From: Strongylocentrotus droebachiensis
Lineage: Eukaryota > Echinodermata > Echinoidea > Camarodonta > Strongylocentrotidae
Reading direction: 5' to 3'
Length of the DNA: 64,000 nt
NCBI GenBank assembly: GCA_035222895.1
Contig: JAVYIG010007194.1
Span: 1-64,000, forward strand
The position numbers and the translations under genes are program-made. The notes beneath the pieces are model-generated. The model had not been told where the DNA came from. It saw only the letters and a list, made by a program, of their open reading frames with translations, and did no database searches. Each line of letters opens with the position of its first letter. The first letter of the stretch is position 1. This document shows, in pieces, positions 34,141 to 45,500 of this stretch.

Positions 34141-35930
34141 CCCTCTTCCCGATAACCGCCAAACGGTCAGACGGAGGATTTCCGGCCGCTGGTGTAGAAA
34201 ACCAGACAGAGGTTGCGACACCAGATCCGGATGACACGGCAACGACCACGGAGTCCCCACCAGGAGGGTCAGGAGGTCCTGAAACCACGACCTCGCCGGC
34301 CACCAAGGAGCTATGAGAATCATCATCGCTTGATCTTCCCTGATCTTCCAGAGCACATGGGGAAACAACGCGAATGGGGGAAAGGCGTAAGCCCTCCATC
34401 CCTCTACGGGATCGCGAAAGCGTCCAGAGCAAAAGCTCCTGGTTCCCGGACTCTCGAGAATATCGAGGAAAACGATGGTTGAGCGAAGTTGCGAAGAGAT
34501 CGATGTCGAGAACACCGAACACTCTCCTCAGTTGCCTGAAGACAGTCGGAGGCAGAGTCCACTCCGAGGGAAGGCACTTGCCTCTGGAGAGAAAGTCCGC
34601 TAAGATATTCTCTTCGCCCGGGATATGTGATGCAATCGGGAACACCCTCGCCCCCTTGCACCACGCCCAGAGTTGAGAGGCCAACTCGTTCAGAGCCACA
34701 GAAAGAGTGCCTCCCTGTCTGTTGATGTACACCATCACCGATACGTTGTCCGTAAGAATCAGAACCGAACGACCCACCAGACGAGCACGGAAGTGACGAA
34801 GCGAAGCAAACACTCCCATGAGTTCCAACACATTGATGTGGGGCAGAAATTCCAGATGACTCCAGTCTCCTGAAATCATTGACCCCTGGCAATGACCTCC
34901 CCAAACCAACAGCGACGCGCCCGTGGTGACGGTCACGGAAGGGAGAGGAACTCGGAAGCGTTTGCCCTGAAGGAAGAAGGAACGACGAAGCCAAGGACCT
35001 AGAAGACCCTTGATTCTGGACAACAGGGGGATCCATGACAAAAGAGAACTCACGCTCGGCTGATAAAACTCCAACAGAAAGAGTTGGAAGGGACTCATCA
35101 ATAGTCGACAATCTGGGAGCATGTTGACTAGACTGGAGAGAAACCCTAGCCACTGAAGCCAACGCTCGGCTTTCACCCGACGTGCACATCTCAGAGACCG
35201 AGCAGTCCTGACTATCGTCTCGACCCTGTCGAGACTGGGACGAGCCAGCTGATGACGAATGTCCAGCTGAGCACCTAGGTAAGACGGCGTGCAAGTCGGA
35301 ACGAATTCTGATTTCTCCCAATTTATGAGAAATCCGAGATCTTGAGTCGTGCTGATCAGAATCTGCATATGATCCAACAGCATGACTGACGCCACGACTC
35401 TCGTGAAAATCCGAGGAGCAGGGCGCAAACCGAACAGGAGCGCTCTGTAACGGTAGAATTTGCCCAGGAAGGCAAAACCCCACAAGATCCCGCGACCGCG
35501 GATGTATCGGCACATGAAAATAAGCGTCACGAAGATCCAAAGAAACCGCGACGTCTGCGGGATTCAATGAAGAAAGGATGGCTGCCAGAAGATCCATTCG
35601 GAAATGAACCTTTCCCAAATGAAGGTTAAACCGCTTCATGTTGAGAATCATCTTAAAGAACCCGAGCACTTGGGAATTACGAACACCGGCAACAAACAAA
35701 GACACGGGTGATCGTCTACTTCCTCTATTGCCCCCTTCTCTAACAGAGACACGAATTCGGAGGAAATGTGACTCCGAAAAAGAGGGGACATGATCGGAGA
35801 GCGGCTCCGGAAGACGCCATTCGGAAGAGGTTCCACAAAATCTATGAAGAACCCTTCTCGTACCACCGACAGAACAAATGCGTCGCTGGTGATCTTCTCC
35901 CACGCCGGGAGAAATCTCCGGAGCCACCCG
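34100..35930 (-). pseudogene. DIRS reverse transcriptase and RNase H, frameshifted
   Basis: RT motifs appear in successive frames: VPIHP after DLRDAYFH (about 35530), FGLRPAPRIFTRVVASV and then directly SVMLLDHMQ...LGFLINWEKSEFVP. The segment that should hold the catalytic YLDD box between these is missing, consistent with an internal deletion near 35380. The RNase H part has HINVLELMGVFASLRHF, ILTDNVSVMVYINRQGG and HIPGEENILADFLSR. Downstream, DLFATSLNHRFP and (in another frame) WRAYAFPPFALFPHVLWKIR are usual in DIRS polyproteins before the recombinase. Frameshifts near 35530 and 34450 interrupt it. Confidence 0.85.
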
Positions 35931-36121
35931 CCGACCTAAGACCCAAGCACTCGGGGGAAGCCATCATCTAGAGAATGACTTCCCACCACCACGAAAGGGA
36001 GTCCGGGAAGATAGAAGAATCACGGTAAGAAGAACCTCGAGACGAAGGACGACCACGATCCTGGTATTCCTCCTCGGCCGGGTACCAGTCCTGAGGGCGG
36101 CCCTTAGACTGGCCGACGTTC

Positions 36122-38090
36122 TTACGAAAAGAACCCAAAATCTTCAACTTTTCTTACGAGGTCTGGAGGAAGGAACCGGCTCTTGGACATCGCGAAAAGC
36201 AACGGACAGGTCTCGAGCCTCTTCTCACCATCAATCTCGGCTTGCAGTAGAGTAGTGAAACTATCTCCACAAAGGTGGAGGCTGGCCACTGGAATCTGCG
36301 GAAGCAGTCCTGGAATTTGATGCGGTCGAATGCCCAAATAAGTGAGCACAGCCTCCCGACGATACTTCTCGATGGAATGCGAAGTCACCGCAAGCCGTGA
36401 GAAAAGATCAAACAACAAATTGTCACTTTTATCAAAAGGACCACGAGTCCCAAACTTCTTCCCCAAACGACTGGCCACCGCCACAAGTTTGGGAGAAACC
36501 CGTTTAGGACACAAATACAAAACCGCATCCTGAGGAACGAAAGCGTACTTGTCCACCAGCCGCTTAAGAAATCCCGTCGATGACGACAAGTCTTCTGCGG
36601 CATTCACAAATTCTTCTTTGTGTAGATCAGGAAGAAACAGTCCCTGAACCACTGAAGAGTCCGAATTAGAAGACAGGAAGCCCCGCCGCCCCGACGATAA
36701 CTCCGGGACGACACAAGAATCGGGCACATATTTGTGAAACAAGGCTAACGAATCCGCCGCCAGAGACACAAACGGAGTAGACGCATCATCCCCCGCAACT
36801 GAACCAGACGACTGAGCGATGGAACCAGTGTCCCAACGATCAACCGAGCCCCCCCTATCTTGACCAGATAAACAGGGACGATCCCCGCCTCTTGGAGCGC
36901 CCAACGAAGCGTGAGGCGGAGAAGCAAAAAAGAGAGGACCCCGGCTGAATACGACAACTCGAAACCCGCACCGGCGACTGCTCAGACGAGATCGATGCAT
37001 CTTCGGAAAACCCCGAAAATAAATCAACCGCGATCGGAACCGAAAGTGAAGTAGGACGAACCGGAGGAGCCGACTCGGGCACCGAAGATAGAAAAGCGTC
37101 AGCAAAAGCCCGCATCCAATCCGAAAATTCCGGCGGGGGTGGAGGCACCGACGGAGGGAGAGTAGCCACCAAAGGCGGACCCCGAGGAGCCGCAAACGGT
37201 TCCGAAAAATCAGAGCGCGGATTCTTCGAAGGATAAACAAAATCCGAGGAAGAACCGGCCCCGATAAAAGCCCGACGGTAGGAGCTCCCCGCAAACCGAA
37301 TCGGGAAAAACGGAACACGCACCGACGGAGAGGCGCGGTTAGTTGAAGCCCCAGGATCCGACTCGGCTGCACGGGTACCCGGACCGAAATCCGGAACCGG
37401 CAAATCCGACAAAGGGACAGAAGAACCGATCGGTGACCGGTTCAAGTCCGGATCCACGGAAGCAACCCGAATATCCGTCGATGGATTTGTGCACCGACCA
37501 AACAAAAGACCTGACGGAACAATTGTTGGCGGTGCAGAACTAAGGCCCGTTCCACCCAGAGTTAATACCTCTGGGTTTCCGGGAACCGTCCCGAGAGGAG
37601 ATAAAATCGCCCCCTCGACCATTCTCATAGGCTTGCCTTGCCCGCAAAAATGTCTGCTGACATTTGCATCCCCGGGGTTTGCGGTGTCACCACCGCTCCC
37701 GAGGGGCGTAACTAACGAAGACTTATTAGTATAATCCTTCGTCTTCGTATCCGTCGATGGATTTGTGCACCGACCAACAAAAGACCTGACGGAACAATGT
37801 GTTGGCGGTGCAGAACTAAGGCCCGTTCCACCCAGAGTTAATACCTCTGGGTTTCCGGGAACCGTCCCGAGAGGAGATAAAATCGCCCCCTCGACCATTC
37901 TCATAGGCTTGCCTTGCCCGCAAAAATGTCTGCTGACATTTGCATCCCCGGGGTTTGCGGTGTCACCACCGCTCCCGAGGGGCGTAATTAACGAAGACTT
38001 ATTACTAGAATCCTTCGTCTTCTTTCTCGCGACAGAACTTGATTTCTTCTTCGTGAAACCTGCTAAGAGAAAATAAGAACTGCGAGACAT
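36122..38090 (-). pseudogene. DIRS gag-like ORF, one frameshift
   Basis: A likely start is the ATG at 38090 (MSRSSYFLLAGFTKKKSSSV). The frame runs to about 36855, Pro/Ser-rich. The rest of the protein, ending KSRFLPPDLVRKVEDFGFFS at 36122, continues in another frame from about 36960. The first part contains a 92-residue unit duplicated in tandem. The C-terminal half has LHKEEFVNAAEDLSSSTGFL and FLKRLVDKYAFVPQDAVLYL, a pattern seen in DIRS gag-like proteins. Function is inferred from position. Confidence 0.75.
37472..38023 (-). repeat. In-frame 276-bp tandem duplication in the DIRS gag-like ORF
   Basis: 37472-37747 and 37748-38023 are nearly identical, offset by exactly 276 bp (92 codons), so the frame is kept. 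The repeated protein segment contains SSLVTPLGSGGDTANPGDA and MRMVEGAILSPLGTVPGNPE. Confidence 0.92.
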
Positions 38091-38446
38091 ATTATAACCT
38101 GCGGGAAAGAAAATTAAACAAAGGGTACGAGCAATTATCAACAAGAATTAAATAAACTACCAGTGACTAAAAACACCCCACCGACTACCCCCGCACGCAC
38201 CCGAGGCCTCGGAGGAGTGAGGACGGGCAAACGCGAAAGCGGAAACGTAACAGTAGTCGGCAAGAAAACGTTCTAGAATACTGATAAATAAATAAATTCA
38301 CGGAGTGAAACTACTCTCTAACGAACAGGAAATCGTAGAGAATATTATAAAAGGCGAAAATGCGAACCAAAAAGTGACTAAAGAGGAAAAACTCTTCAAC
38401 TTTTGGGAGCGATTTTTAGTGTAACTTATCCGTTCGGATGCGAAGA

Positions 38447-38601
38447 GATAAGAGGAAGAGGTTACGTTGGCGGCGCTCGGACGCAAGGGTCACGGAGGGC
38501 GCCTTTGGGCGGGGGGGTATGAGCAATTTGGCGATGTGTTTTAAGTTTCGGTTATGCAATGTTGAGGTGCAACAATAGCAAAGTAGAATAGGTAGATACG
38601 T
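38447..38601. repeat. DIRS right inverted terminal repeat
   Basis: Reverse complement of 32801-32955 over 155 bp. Outside it, 38602-38619 is the right-specific terminus copied in the internal complementary region. Confidence 0.92.
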
Positions 38602-38619
38602 TGATTTATTGATGTAAAT

Positions 38620-38882
38620 ATGCTTTTCTATAGCGCCGTCTATCTAGGAATTCTTTTCCGAGGAGCATTTATTATTACCCTGGCTTTAGCCTAGCTGCCA
38701 TTACAGCGCTCCAGCATTTCAAGGAATTAATTCCTGCCAGGTACCATTTACCTCACCTGGGTCGAGTGTGGCAAATGAAGATTAATGCCTTGCCAAAGGA
38801 CATTAGTGCCATATCGGGGATCGAACCACGATCTTCAATTTTCAAGTCAAGTGCTTAAACCACTCGACTACGACACTTCCAC
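38620..38882 (-). mobile_element. tRNA-derived SINE, body, split by the DIRS element
   Basis: On the - strand GTAGTCGAGTGGTTTAAG (about 38854-38871) resembles a pol III A box and GTGGTTCGATCCCC (38817-38830) a B box, at tRNA-like spacing. The body continues to TATAGAAAAGCAT at 38620. The (ATT)n tail that should follow is found across the DIRS element at 32735-32755. The pre-insertion order is therefore head, body, DIRS site, tail. Confidence 0.75.
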
Positions 38883-38886
38883 TTAA

Positions 38887-39422
38887 AGGTACTATGTCCC
38901 ATTTGCAGGCCAAAAAAATGAAAAAGTTAAATTCCAACTGCATTTGAAAGATAATACTAATTTAGAACTTCCCTAAAAAGTTGGGGCTTGAAAATGTCTT
39001 CAAGTGGGAAAATAACGACTATTAGTTTTCAAATCGACTTTAGGGCTATAGAGCCCAAAAGTAATACCGGTAGTCTTGATTTTCAGACAATTGTACCGAA
39101 TGGTCATACGTTTTTTGCTGCGCAAAGATTCAATCAGTTTAATCTTGGCCATCACAAGAAGTGGGTTATTGATGTAGACAAATGCTCATGTACCCTTTAC
39201 AACTCTTTTCATGTATGTTATTACCAAAGAAGAAAAAAGCCAGTCAGACACTCAATAGTGTCTGACAGTGAAGTCTAGCAAGTAAACGGGTTTCCTTGCA
39301 TAATTTGAATATGAGAACACTGTTAACGTTTAAATTTCACAGATAGGACATACATGACATATTCATAATTCCTGCAAAGTTCTACAGCATTTGAGGTTGG
39401 CTGCAAAAGGGAGATAGTACCT
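38887..39422. mobile_element. TTAA-flanked inverted-repeat element, AGGTACTATGTCCC ends
   Basis: TTAA at 38883-38886 and 39423-39426. The ends AGGTACTATGTCCCATTTGC and GCAAAAGGGAGATAGTACCT are imperfect inverted repeats of about 22 bp. The open frame at 38988 has no recognisable domain. Non-autonomous. Confidence 0.8.
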
Positions 39423-39534
39423 TTAATACAGAGTGTACCTTCATAATGTTATAAATAATTACACTGAACTTTTAAAGTAATTTTAAGTGAATTTTTTTTC
39501 CATGTCCAAAGAAGGTAAAACGAGTGTATCACAC

Positions 39535-39658
39535 CTGGATTTTCCGGCATTACGTTGATTTGATGTACGAGGGGTGTTTCTGTCTGGGTAGGGTTTGGGT
39601 CACTTTGTGCGTCTTGTCCGTTATTCATCCAGCGGTCTAGTGTAAATCCGTTTGGCAT
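39535..39658 (-). CDS. Type II membrane protein, first coding exon
   Basis: The ATG at 39658 has an in-frame TAG 12 nt upstream, which supports it as the start. The exon encodes 41 residues, hydrophilic and rich in Asn, Gln, Asp and Pro (MPNGFTLDRWMNNGQDAQSD onward), with no signal peptide, as expected for a type II protein. It ends ATCCAG|GTGTGA in phase 1 and joins exactly to the micro-exon at 32335. The donor is acceptable but not ideal. Whole-protein assembly through 22934 gives about 236 residues. Confidence 0.6.
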
Positions 39659-40539
39659 GCAAGTCCTCTAGGCTCTAAGCGTCTTCAGTGATCACTGTTA
39701 CAATGGGCAACACAGCAGAAATCAAATTCAAAGACTTTAATAAAAGACAAGAGAAATTTGGCCGTACCTATGGGAAAAGATTGTGCTCTGGTGCATGGAT
39801 GGAACTCTTTCTTTCTTGATCATTACATAAATATTTTACAAGTGTAAAAGGACACCAACTGTCTACAACAGACCTAGATGATAGGTTTACAATCAAACAA
39901 AATTCATTTTCTTTCTTGTTACCTGCAATTAATTTCATGACCCTGAACAATGTGTCCTAATTTCAAAAGCTGGCTTTAAAAAAGAAAGAAACTTAGGAAG
40001 ATATTGCAAAAGGAAGAAAGAAAGAGAAAAAGTATCTGGTAGGTCAAAATATTGACACACAGACAGTCATTGTGCCTTGGAATACCGGTAGATGAATAGA
40101 AATTTGCCTACTGGTATACTAAACTATAGCCCCAGGCCAGGGCCTGTACGTATCCTGCAAACAATGCTATCTTTTAATTTTTTATAAGACCACACTGTAA
40201 ATGTCAATTGTATTAATGATAATAAACTGAAATTGCACAGAACTAACACCCTTACCATGCATTGGTGCACTGCTTGCATGGCAGCTTTGGTGTCTATATT
40301 AACTTTAGTCTTTACGTAAACCAGTCGGTTTTGCAGTTTTGCGCAGACACTTACTAGGCTTATATACTACATTATTAACCTGTCCCAACTCCTAATTCTT
40401 ATTTGTTAGGACAGTGAACATCATTTGCTAACATGTTTTCACAATACCAAACTAAGCTAAGCTGGCTTGACATCAAAGCACTCGTCGTCTGACATGCCCG
40501 AGCTGCTGAGGCTGAGCATGGCGTGCAAATTTGGCTGGC
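39659..40539. other. Upstream region of the membrane-protein gene
   Basis: 5' UTR or promoter of the - strand gene should lie here, but no core promoter motif could be assigned. A diverged relative of the 31652-31797 element is at about 40200-40430. Confidence 0.4.
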
Positions 40540-41917
40540 CTGGGGGTGTTTCACAAAGATCCTAATGCAAGGGTCACTCTGTGGCCTGGACCCACCCTCC
40601 TCAGAGGTCGCCAAATATCGACGTCGACTCGACGCCTAAGCCTGACCCTGACCTATTTGTTGTTGTAGTGAAGTCCTAACGTTCGTTTTTCTTCATTGGG
40701 TGAAGCTTTACTATACAAATTGATGAAATGTGTGAAGCTTTGACGAGTAATTTGTTTTTTCTGGTGATGTGACATCGAAACCAATCGGTCGCCTTGTTTG
40801 TTCAGGTGATGTGACATCGAAGCCACTACCGGTCGCGTCGAAAATATGTCGAAATCATGTCGAAATCGTGCGTTTCAAAACAACTATTTAATTTTTATTC
40901 CGGTCACTCATGCACTCGCAGAGTGATCGTCCTGAGGTCACCGAACTTTTCTCCAGCGAAACTAATTTCGAGATTTCACGAGATCGTTTTCGAGTAGTCT
41001 ACTAGTCTCCTACACATAACTAGTTGCGTGAGTATTCGCAGTATACGTGCCTGAAAGGCCAGCCTCAAGTCTGGAAACGAGACTAGTAGCCTACGAGCTG
41101 TCGGTGTTGTACCCAGCATGCGCAGCGCAGATCGTGCCAAGTTTTGGCCCCAAGTTTTTGCGAGGTGAGTTGAAAAAAAATAGAAAGTTCAGAGTTTTCC
41201 GATCATTTTGAGACGGTACTACTCCGACCCTGTTTTACGATTGATTATTAACGAAATCTGTGCATAAAACTTAGCCTATATTTTCGCGAGATTTCAATGT
41301 TGACGTATTCCACAAAGGTATTACGCCACAGCATCAGACCGGCCGAAAACTTACAAAAGTGAAGCCTCACCTATGGAAAACTGACACAAGTGAAGCCTCA
41401 CCTACGGAAAACTGACAAAAGTGAAGCATCACCTATGCAAATAATTCAAAGGGTGAAGCCTGGACTAACACATTTGCTGATAAGAGTGATGCTTTGCCTT
41501 TGTTTTTTGTAAAGCACATGAAGTGATGGTGAAACCCTGAGGTTACAAATAATTGGCTCAGGTGAAGAAAGGTGATGACCTGAGGAGGGTGGGTCCAGGC
41601 CACAGAGTGACCCTTGCATAAGTTAAACTTATCTCTAAGTTGGACTTGACAATAATGGAAAGTCGTTAGCATCCTTGAAAATATTTGGTAAAAGTTATAT
41701 TAAAAGGCATAAAATGTTTATTCAAATTATTCATATTTTCTATTATCATTGGAGATGTCATGTTCTTGATGCGGAATTTATGAAAAGTCTAAAATCATTG
41801 AATTTTTGCTTTTGAATATATATTTATTACATTTTAAGGCTACAAGTGGCTTTCCATAATATTTAAGTCCCACTTAGAGTTAAGTTTGACTTAGCATCTT
41901 TGTGAAACACCCCCCTG
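40540..41917. mobile_element. Element with CTGGGGGTGTTTCACAAAGA ends, itself interrupted
   Basis: The outer ends CTGGGGGTGTTTCACAAAGA and TCTTTGTGAAACACCCCCCT are inverted. The next inner blocks (AAGTTAAACTTATCTCTAAG at about 41620 and CACTTAGAGTTAAGTTTGAC at about 41872) also pair. Removing the nested insertion at 40566-41618 restores a short element of about 320 bp. Confidence 0.8.
40566..41618. mobile_element. Nested 1.05-kb element with TGCAAGGGTCACTC ends and TAA duplication
   Basis: TAA (40563-40565 and 41619-41621) flanks inverted ends TGCAAGGGTCACTCTGTGG / CCACAGAGTGACCCTTGCA; the match extends for about 40 bp. A 3-bp TWA-type duplication fits PIF/Harbinger elements. The interior contains GTGATGTGACATCGAA repeated near 40765 and 40806, and three tandem GAAGCCTCACCTAYGGAAAA units (about 41350-41450). 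No transposase is seen. Confidence 0.8.
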
Positions 41918-42049
41918 GGCTGGTATAACTATAACTAAATAGTTAGCCTAGGACTAATTAAAGTGACTTGTAACATTGTTGAAGGTTGATGAAAAAACTG
42001 CATAATTTGTGTATGGAATGTTACTTTATTACTGTACCAACCCTCTTAC

Positions 42050-42501
42050 TAGACCTAAAGCTTCAGTCTCTATAATCGTTGGTTGTTCCACTGAGACTAC
42101 GTCTGGCTCCACTAGACCTCCGGTTATAGAGACTGAATGACCGCCTATGCCATCGTATGTTGAAGATATCACGGCTAGATTTTAGCCGTTAGGCCCCTCC
42201 CACAAACATGACAAACTTGCCACGGCCGTATTGTTATGCCCCCAAAATCCCCCAAAATGTCATTTTACCTCGTGCATATCCAATTTTAAATTAGGCCTAG
42301 GCTATAATACATCGGTTCCACTTACTAACTTGATTGAAATAATCCGTTTAATGGTCCCTTTTAAGGAAATTATGGGTCAAAATCGACATCCATGTTGAAA
42401 ATCTTGCAAGCCGTGTTAAACTCTCGCTGCCGTCAATCTCATCCCTTCTAGTCTACGCCGAAGGCAAAATGATTATGAAGGAAAAACTGTGATAACGCCA
42501 T
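42050..42501. repeat. Left arm of the palindromic element
   Basis: Reverse complement of 47058-47489 with scattered small differences. The right arm lacks a few bases near the inner end, where the left reads CTGTGATAACGCCAT and the right (complement) CTGTGCGCCAT. It contains AAACATGACAAACTTGCCAC and TAGTCTACGCCGAAGGC. Confidence 0.9.
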
Positions 42502-45500
42502 TACGAACGTGTAGATTTTTTATAGGTGATCGCCAGACTGAGCAGACACACACCTTTTTGAGCTCTCCATTTTCCTTTGGATTTTGCTCTTTCAAGGAAG
42601 TTTACTTATTCATCTTTTCACCAGATGACTGATCTAACTTCATAGAATCTACTAGACAAATTTCTGAAGTTTTACTGGACATATTTCTAGTGATTTTTCT
42701 CAGTTTTGAGAAACATTTTGGACTCAGAAGTATAGTTCAATGTACACAGCATATGCCATCTTGGACTTGCCCGGTCAAGCGAGTAAGTAGATGACAAAGT
42801 ATTAGCCACCTGACAAGTTGAGCCTACTGTAGCAGTGTACCACTCAATAGATGGTATTAAAGGCTTATGGCCAGCATTAACTAATTATTACAATGGATCC
42901 AGCCAAACTAGTTGTATTCCTGATCTTTACTGCCCTTCAACTTCATGCTCAGCAAGGTCTATGTGTAGATACACATATTAATCAGGCATGCTATGGAAGT
43001 AGAAATACGGGAATGCACAAAAGGATAGTTGTATTAAAATACGCAGGACATAGTACCCTTTACTACGCCAACACTACAGCAACTTTTAGATCGAGTATTC
43101 TCAAATGCGGAGACATCGATCCAAACCCTGGTCCTTTGGAGCAGCACCACCATCGGTACTCTAGTAACGATCTTTATGAGCTAAGAGATAAATGCACTAA
43201 TCATCAGGTGTCCCCTCACACATGGAGGGTGATTAAAAATCTTCGAATCAACCCTAGGCCCATATGCCGTCGAGGTAAACGAGGTGGGGCTAGGAGATCT
43301 ACCAATCCAGTGGAATCTCCGGCTTCTCACAATATCCCGGTGATTGTCCGCCCAAGACCAGTTGTTAATAGGTTGCAAAGACAGGAACCAAGTTATATGA
43401 ACAAAATTCAACTGGTCCAGATTGATCCCAAAGAGAAACCTAATGCAAGGTCGGTACCTGTCCTGCCGTCAGTTTTATTGTGCAATGCTCGTTCTCTCAA
43501 CAATAAACTGGACGAATTATCTGTTATTGTTCGGGAACACGATATCGATATATGTTCAGTAACAGAGACATGGTTTAATCATGACCAACCGGAGTCATCA
43601 TACAGCGTTGATGGTTACAAAGTCTTTACCAAGTCTCGGTGTTCTCGCAGGGGTGGTGGTGTCGCTATTTACGCGAAACATAGCATTGACCCCAAACAGG
43701 TGACTATTATTCCAGTTCCAGATGAGCACGAAGTAGTATGGGCCCATTTTCGACCTCATCGATTACCGCGTCGTGTCAGCAGTATCTACTTCGGTGCAGT
43801 TTATTCACCCCCAGGAAACGCCAATGAGTGCGATCTAATACAGTACCTCATTCGGAGTGTTGACATCATCAAAACTGCGCATCCCTATGCCGGTGTTGTA
43901 ATCCTCGGTGATTTGAATCGCATGGACATTTCCCAAATCCTCAGTGGATGTCACATGAAACAAGTTGTCCGGACCCCGACAAGAGGTAACGCGATCTTAG
44001 ACCAAATCATAAGCAATCTCGATTCCTTTTACCAAGAACCATCTTTGTTATCCCCCATTGGCCTTGCCGACCACAACATTGTAATCTGGCTACCCAAAGA
44101 AGTCTATAATAGACCACGCAATAAGGCTAAAAAACGGATTGTCCGACCAATGAAAGACTCGGACATAAGAGCTTTTGGTGAGTGGATAACTCACAACGAC
44201 TGGCGAGATGTTCTTGCCGAGTCTCAGCCACAAGCCATTTGCGATCACTTCTACCAAACGCTACAATCAAAGGTGGATGTGCACTTCCCAACAAAGTCAA
44301 TTAAACTCCACCCGACTGACAAGCCTTGGATAACGCCCCGTACGAAAGAGCTTATTAACCAAAGACAAATAGCATTCAGCAATAACTCTAAAGGAGCTTG
44401 GAAATCTCTTCGCAATCAAGTCCTTCGCGAAATCTCTAGAGCAAAACGCTTTTTCTATCGTGATCGTATCCAAAATCTTAAGAGCGATAACCCCTCATCT
44501 TGGTACAAGAACATTAAAGTCATGTCTGGTCATTCAAATTCGCAAGCAGACATAATCCGAGTACCGACTGTTGAAGACAATGACCCAGTGAAAATAGCTA
44601 CCGCCATTAATGAATTCTTTGCAAATGTTAACGCTGATATCCCCGAACTTCATTTGAGAGACCTACCATCGTACCTGCCAGCCCCAACACCGCCCCCACA
44701 TGTTCAACCGTGGGAAGTCATGAGTGAATTGAAGAAGATCAAGCCTGGCAAGTCAAGCGGCCCTGACGGCATTCCTGGACGCCTCGTTCGGGAATTTGCT
44801 TGCGAGCTCTCAATTCCCCTGTCAGGGATATTAAATGCATCCTATCAACATAACAAGGTCCCAACCCAGTGGAAACAGGCAATAATTGTCCCCATCCCTA
44901 AAGGTCCTACATCTGCAACCTTGGATAAACTGAGGCCTATATCCCTCACCGACCACTTTTCCAAAATTGCTGAGTTGTTTATAACCAAGCTTCTATTACG
45001 CGACATTAACCCTCATTTGGACAAACACCAATACGGAAGCAGACCGGGCCTCTCAACTACCATTTGCATCGTCGACCTAATCAACTACCTTGCTAAATCA
45101 GCTGAGGCACCAAGAACTGCCACTACCGTTGTATGCACCGACTTCAGCAAGGCATTCGATCGGGTCAACCACACTATCGCGATTAAGAAGCTTATTGATC
45201 TTGGTGCTCGCCTTTCGATTCTTCCTTGGATCTGCGATTTTCTGACCGACCGCCAAACCTGTGTTCGTTACCATTGTTCACTTTCGCCCTGGAAGAAGAT
45301 TCATGCTGGCGTCCCACAAGGCACACGCCTAGGTCCTGTTGTATTCTTGGCCCTTATTGATGATGTAATGCGTGATTCTTCATCAGCGAGTCACTGGAAG
45401 TACGTCGACGACATGTCCATTGCTGCCTCGCACGATGCACGCAACCAGCCACGTGATATCTCCCGTTCACTATCCACTCTAGAAGATTGGTGCCAGAACA

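Larger units (their letters stand above)
32756..38619 (-). mobile_element. DIRS-type tyrosine-recombinase retrotransposon, decayed
   Basis: A 5.86-kb element read on the - strand in the order gag-like, reverse transcriptase/RNase H, tyrosine recombinase. It has inverted terminal repeats (32801-32955 and 38447-38601). An internal complementary region at 33009-33109 joins reverse complements of both termini, which is the defining layout of DIRS1 elements. There is no host target duplication, as expected for integration by recombination of a circle; the trinucleotide AAT is common to both ends. All three genes carry frameshifts and the key RT and recombinase residues appear lost, so the copy is inactive. 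It sits in intron 1 of the membrane-protein gene, in the same orientation. Confidence 0.92.
32336..39534 (-). other. Intron 1 of the membrane-protein gene
   Basis: About 7.2 kb, most of it the DIRS-type element (32756-38619) inside a split SINE, plus a TTAA-flanked element (38887-39422). The residual intron sequence is short. Donor CCAG|GTGTGA, acceptor TTGTAG. Confidence 0.65.

Noticed and set aside
34213..38076. Open frames on the + strand across the DIRS element
   Set aside because: They are antisense shadows of the GC-rich DIRS coding region. The recognisable motifs are all on the - strand.
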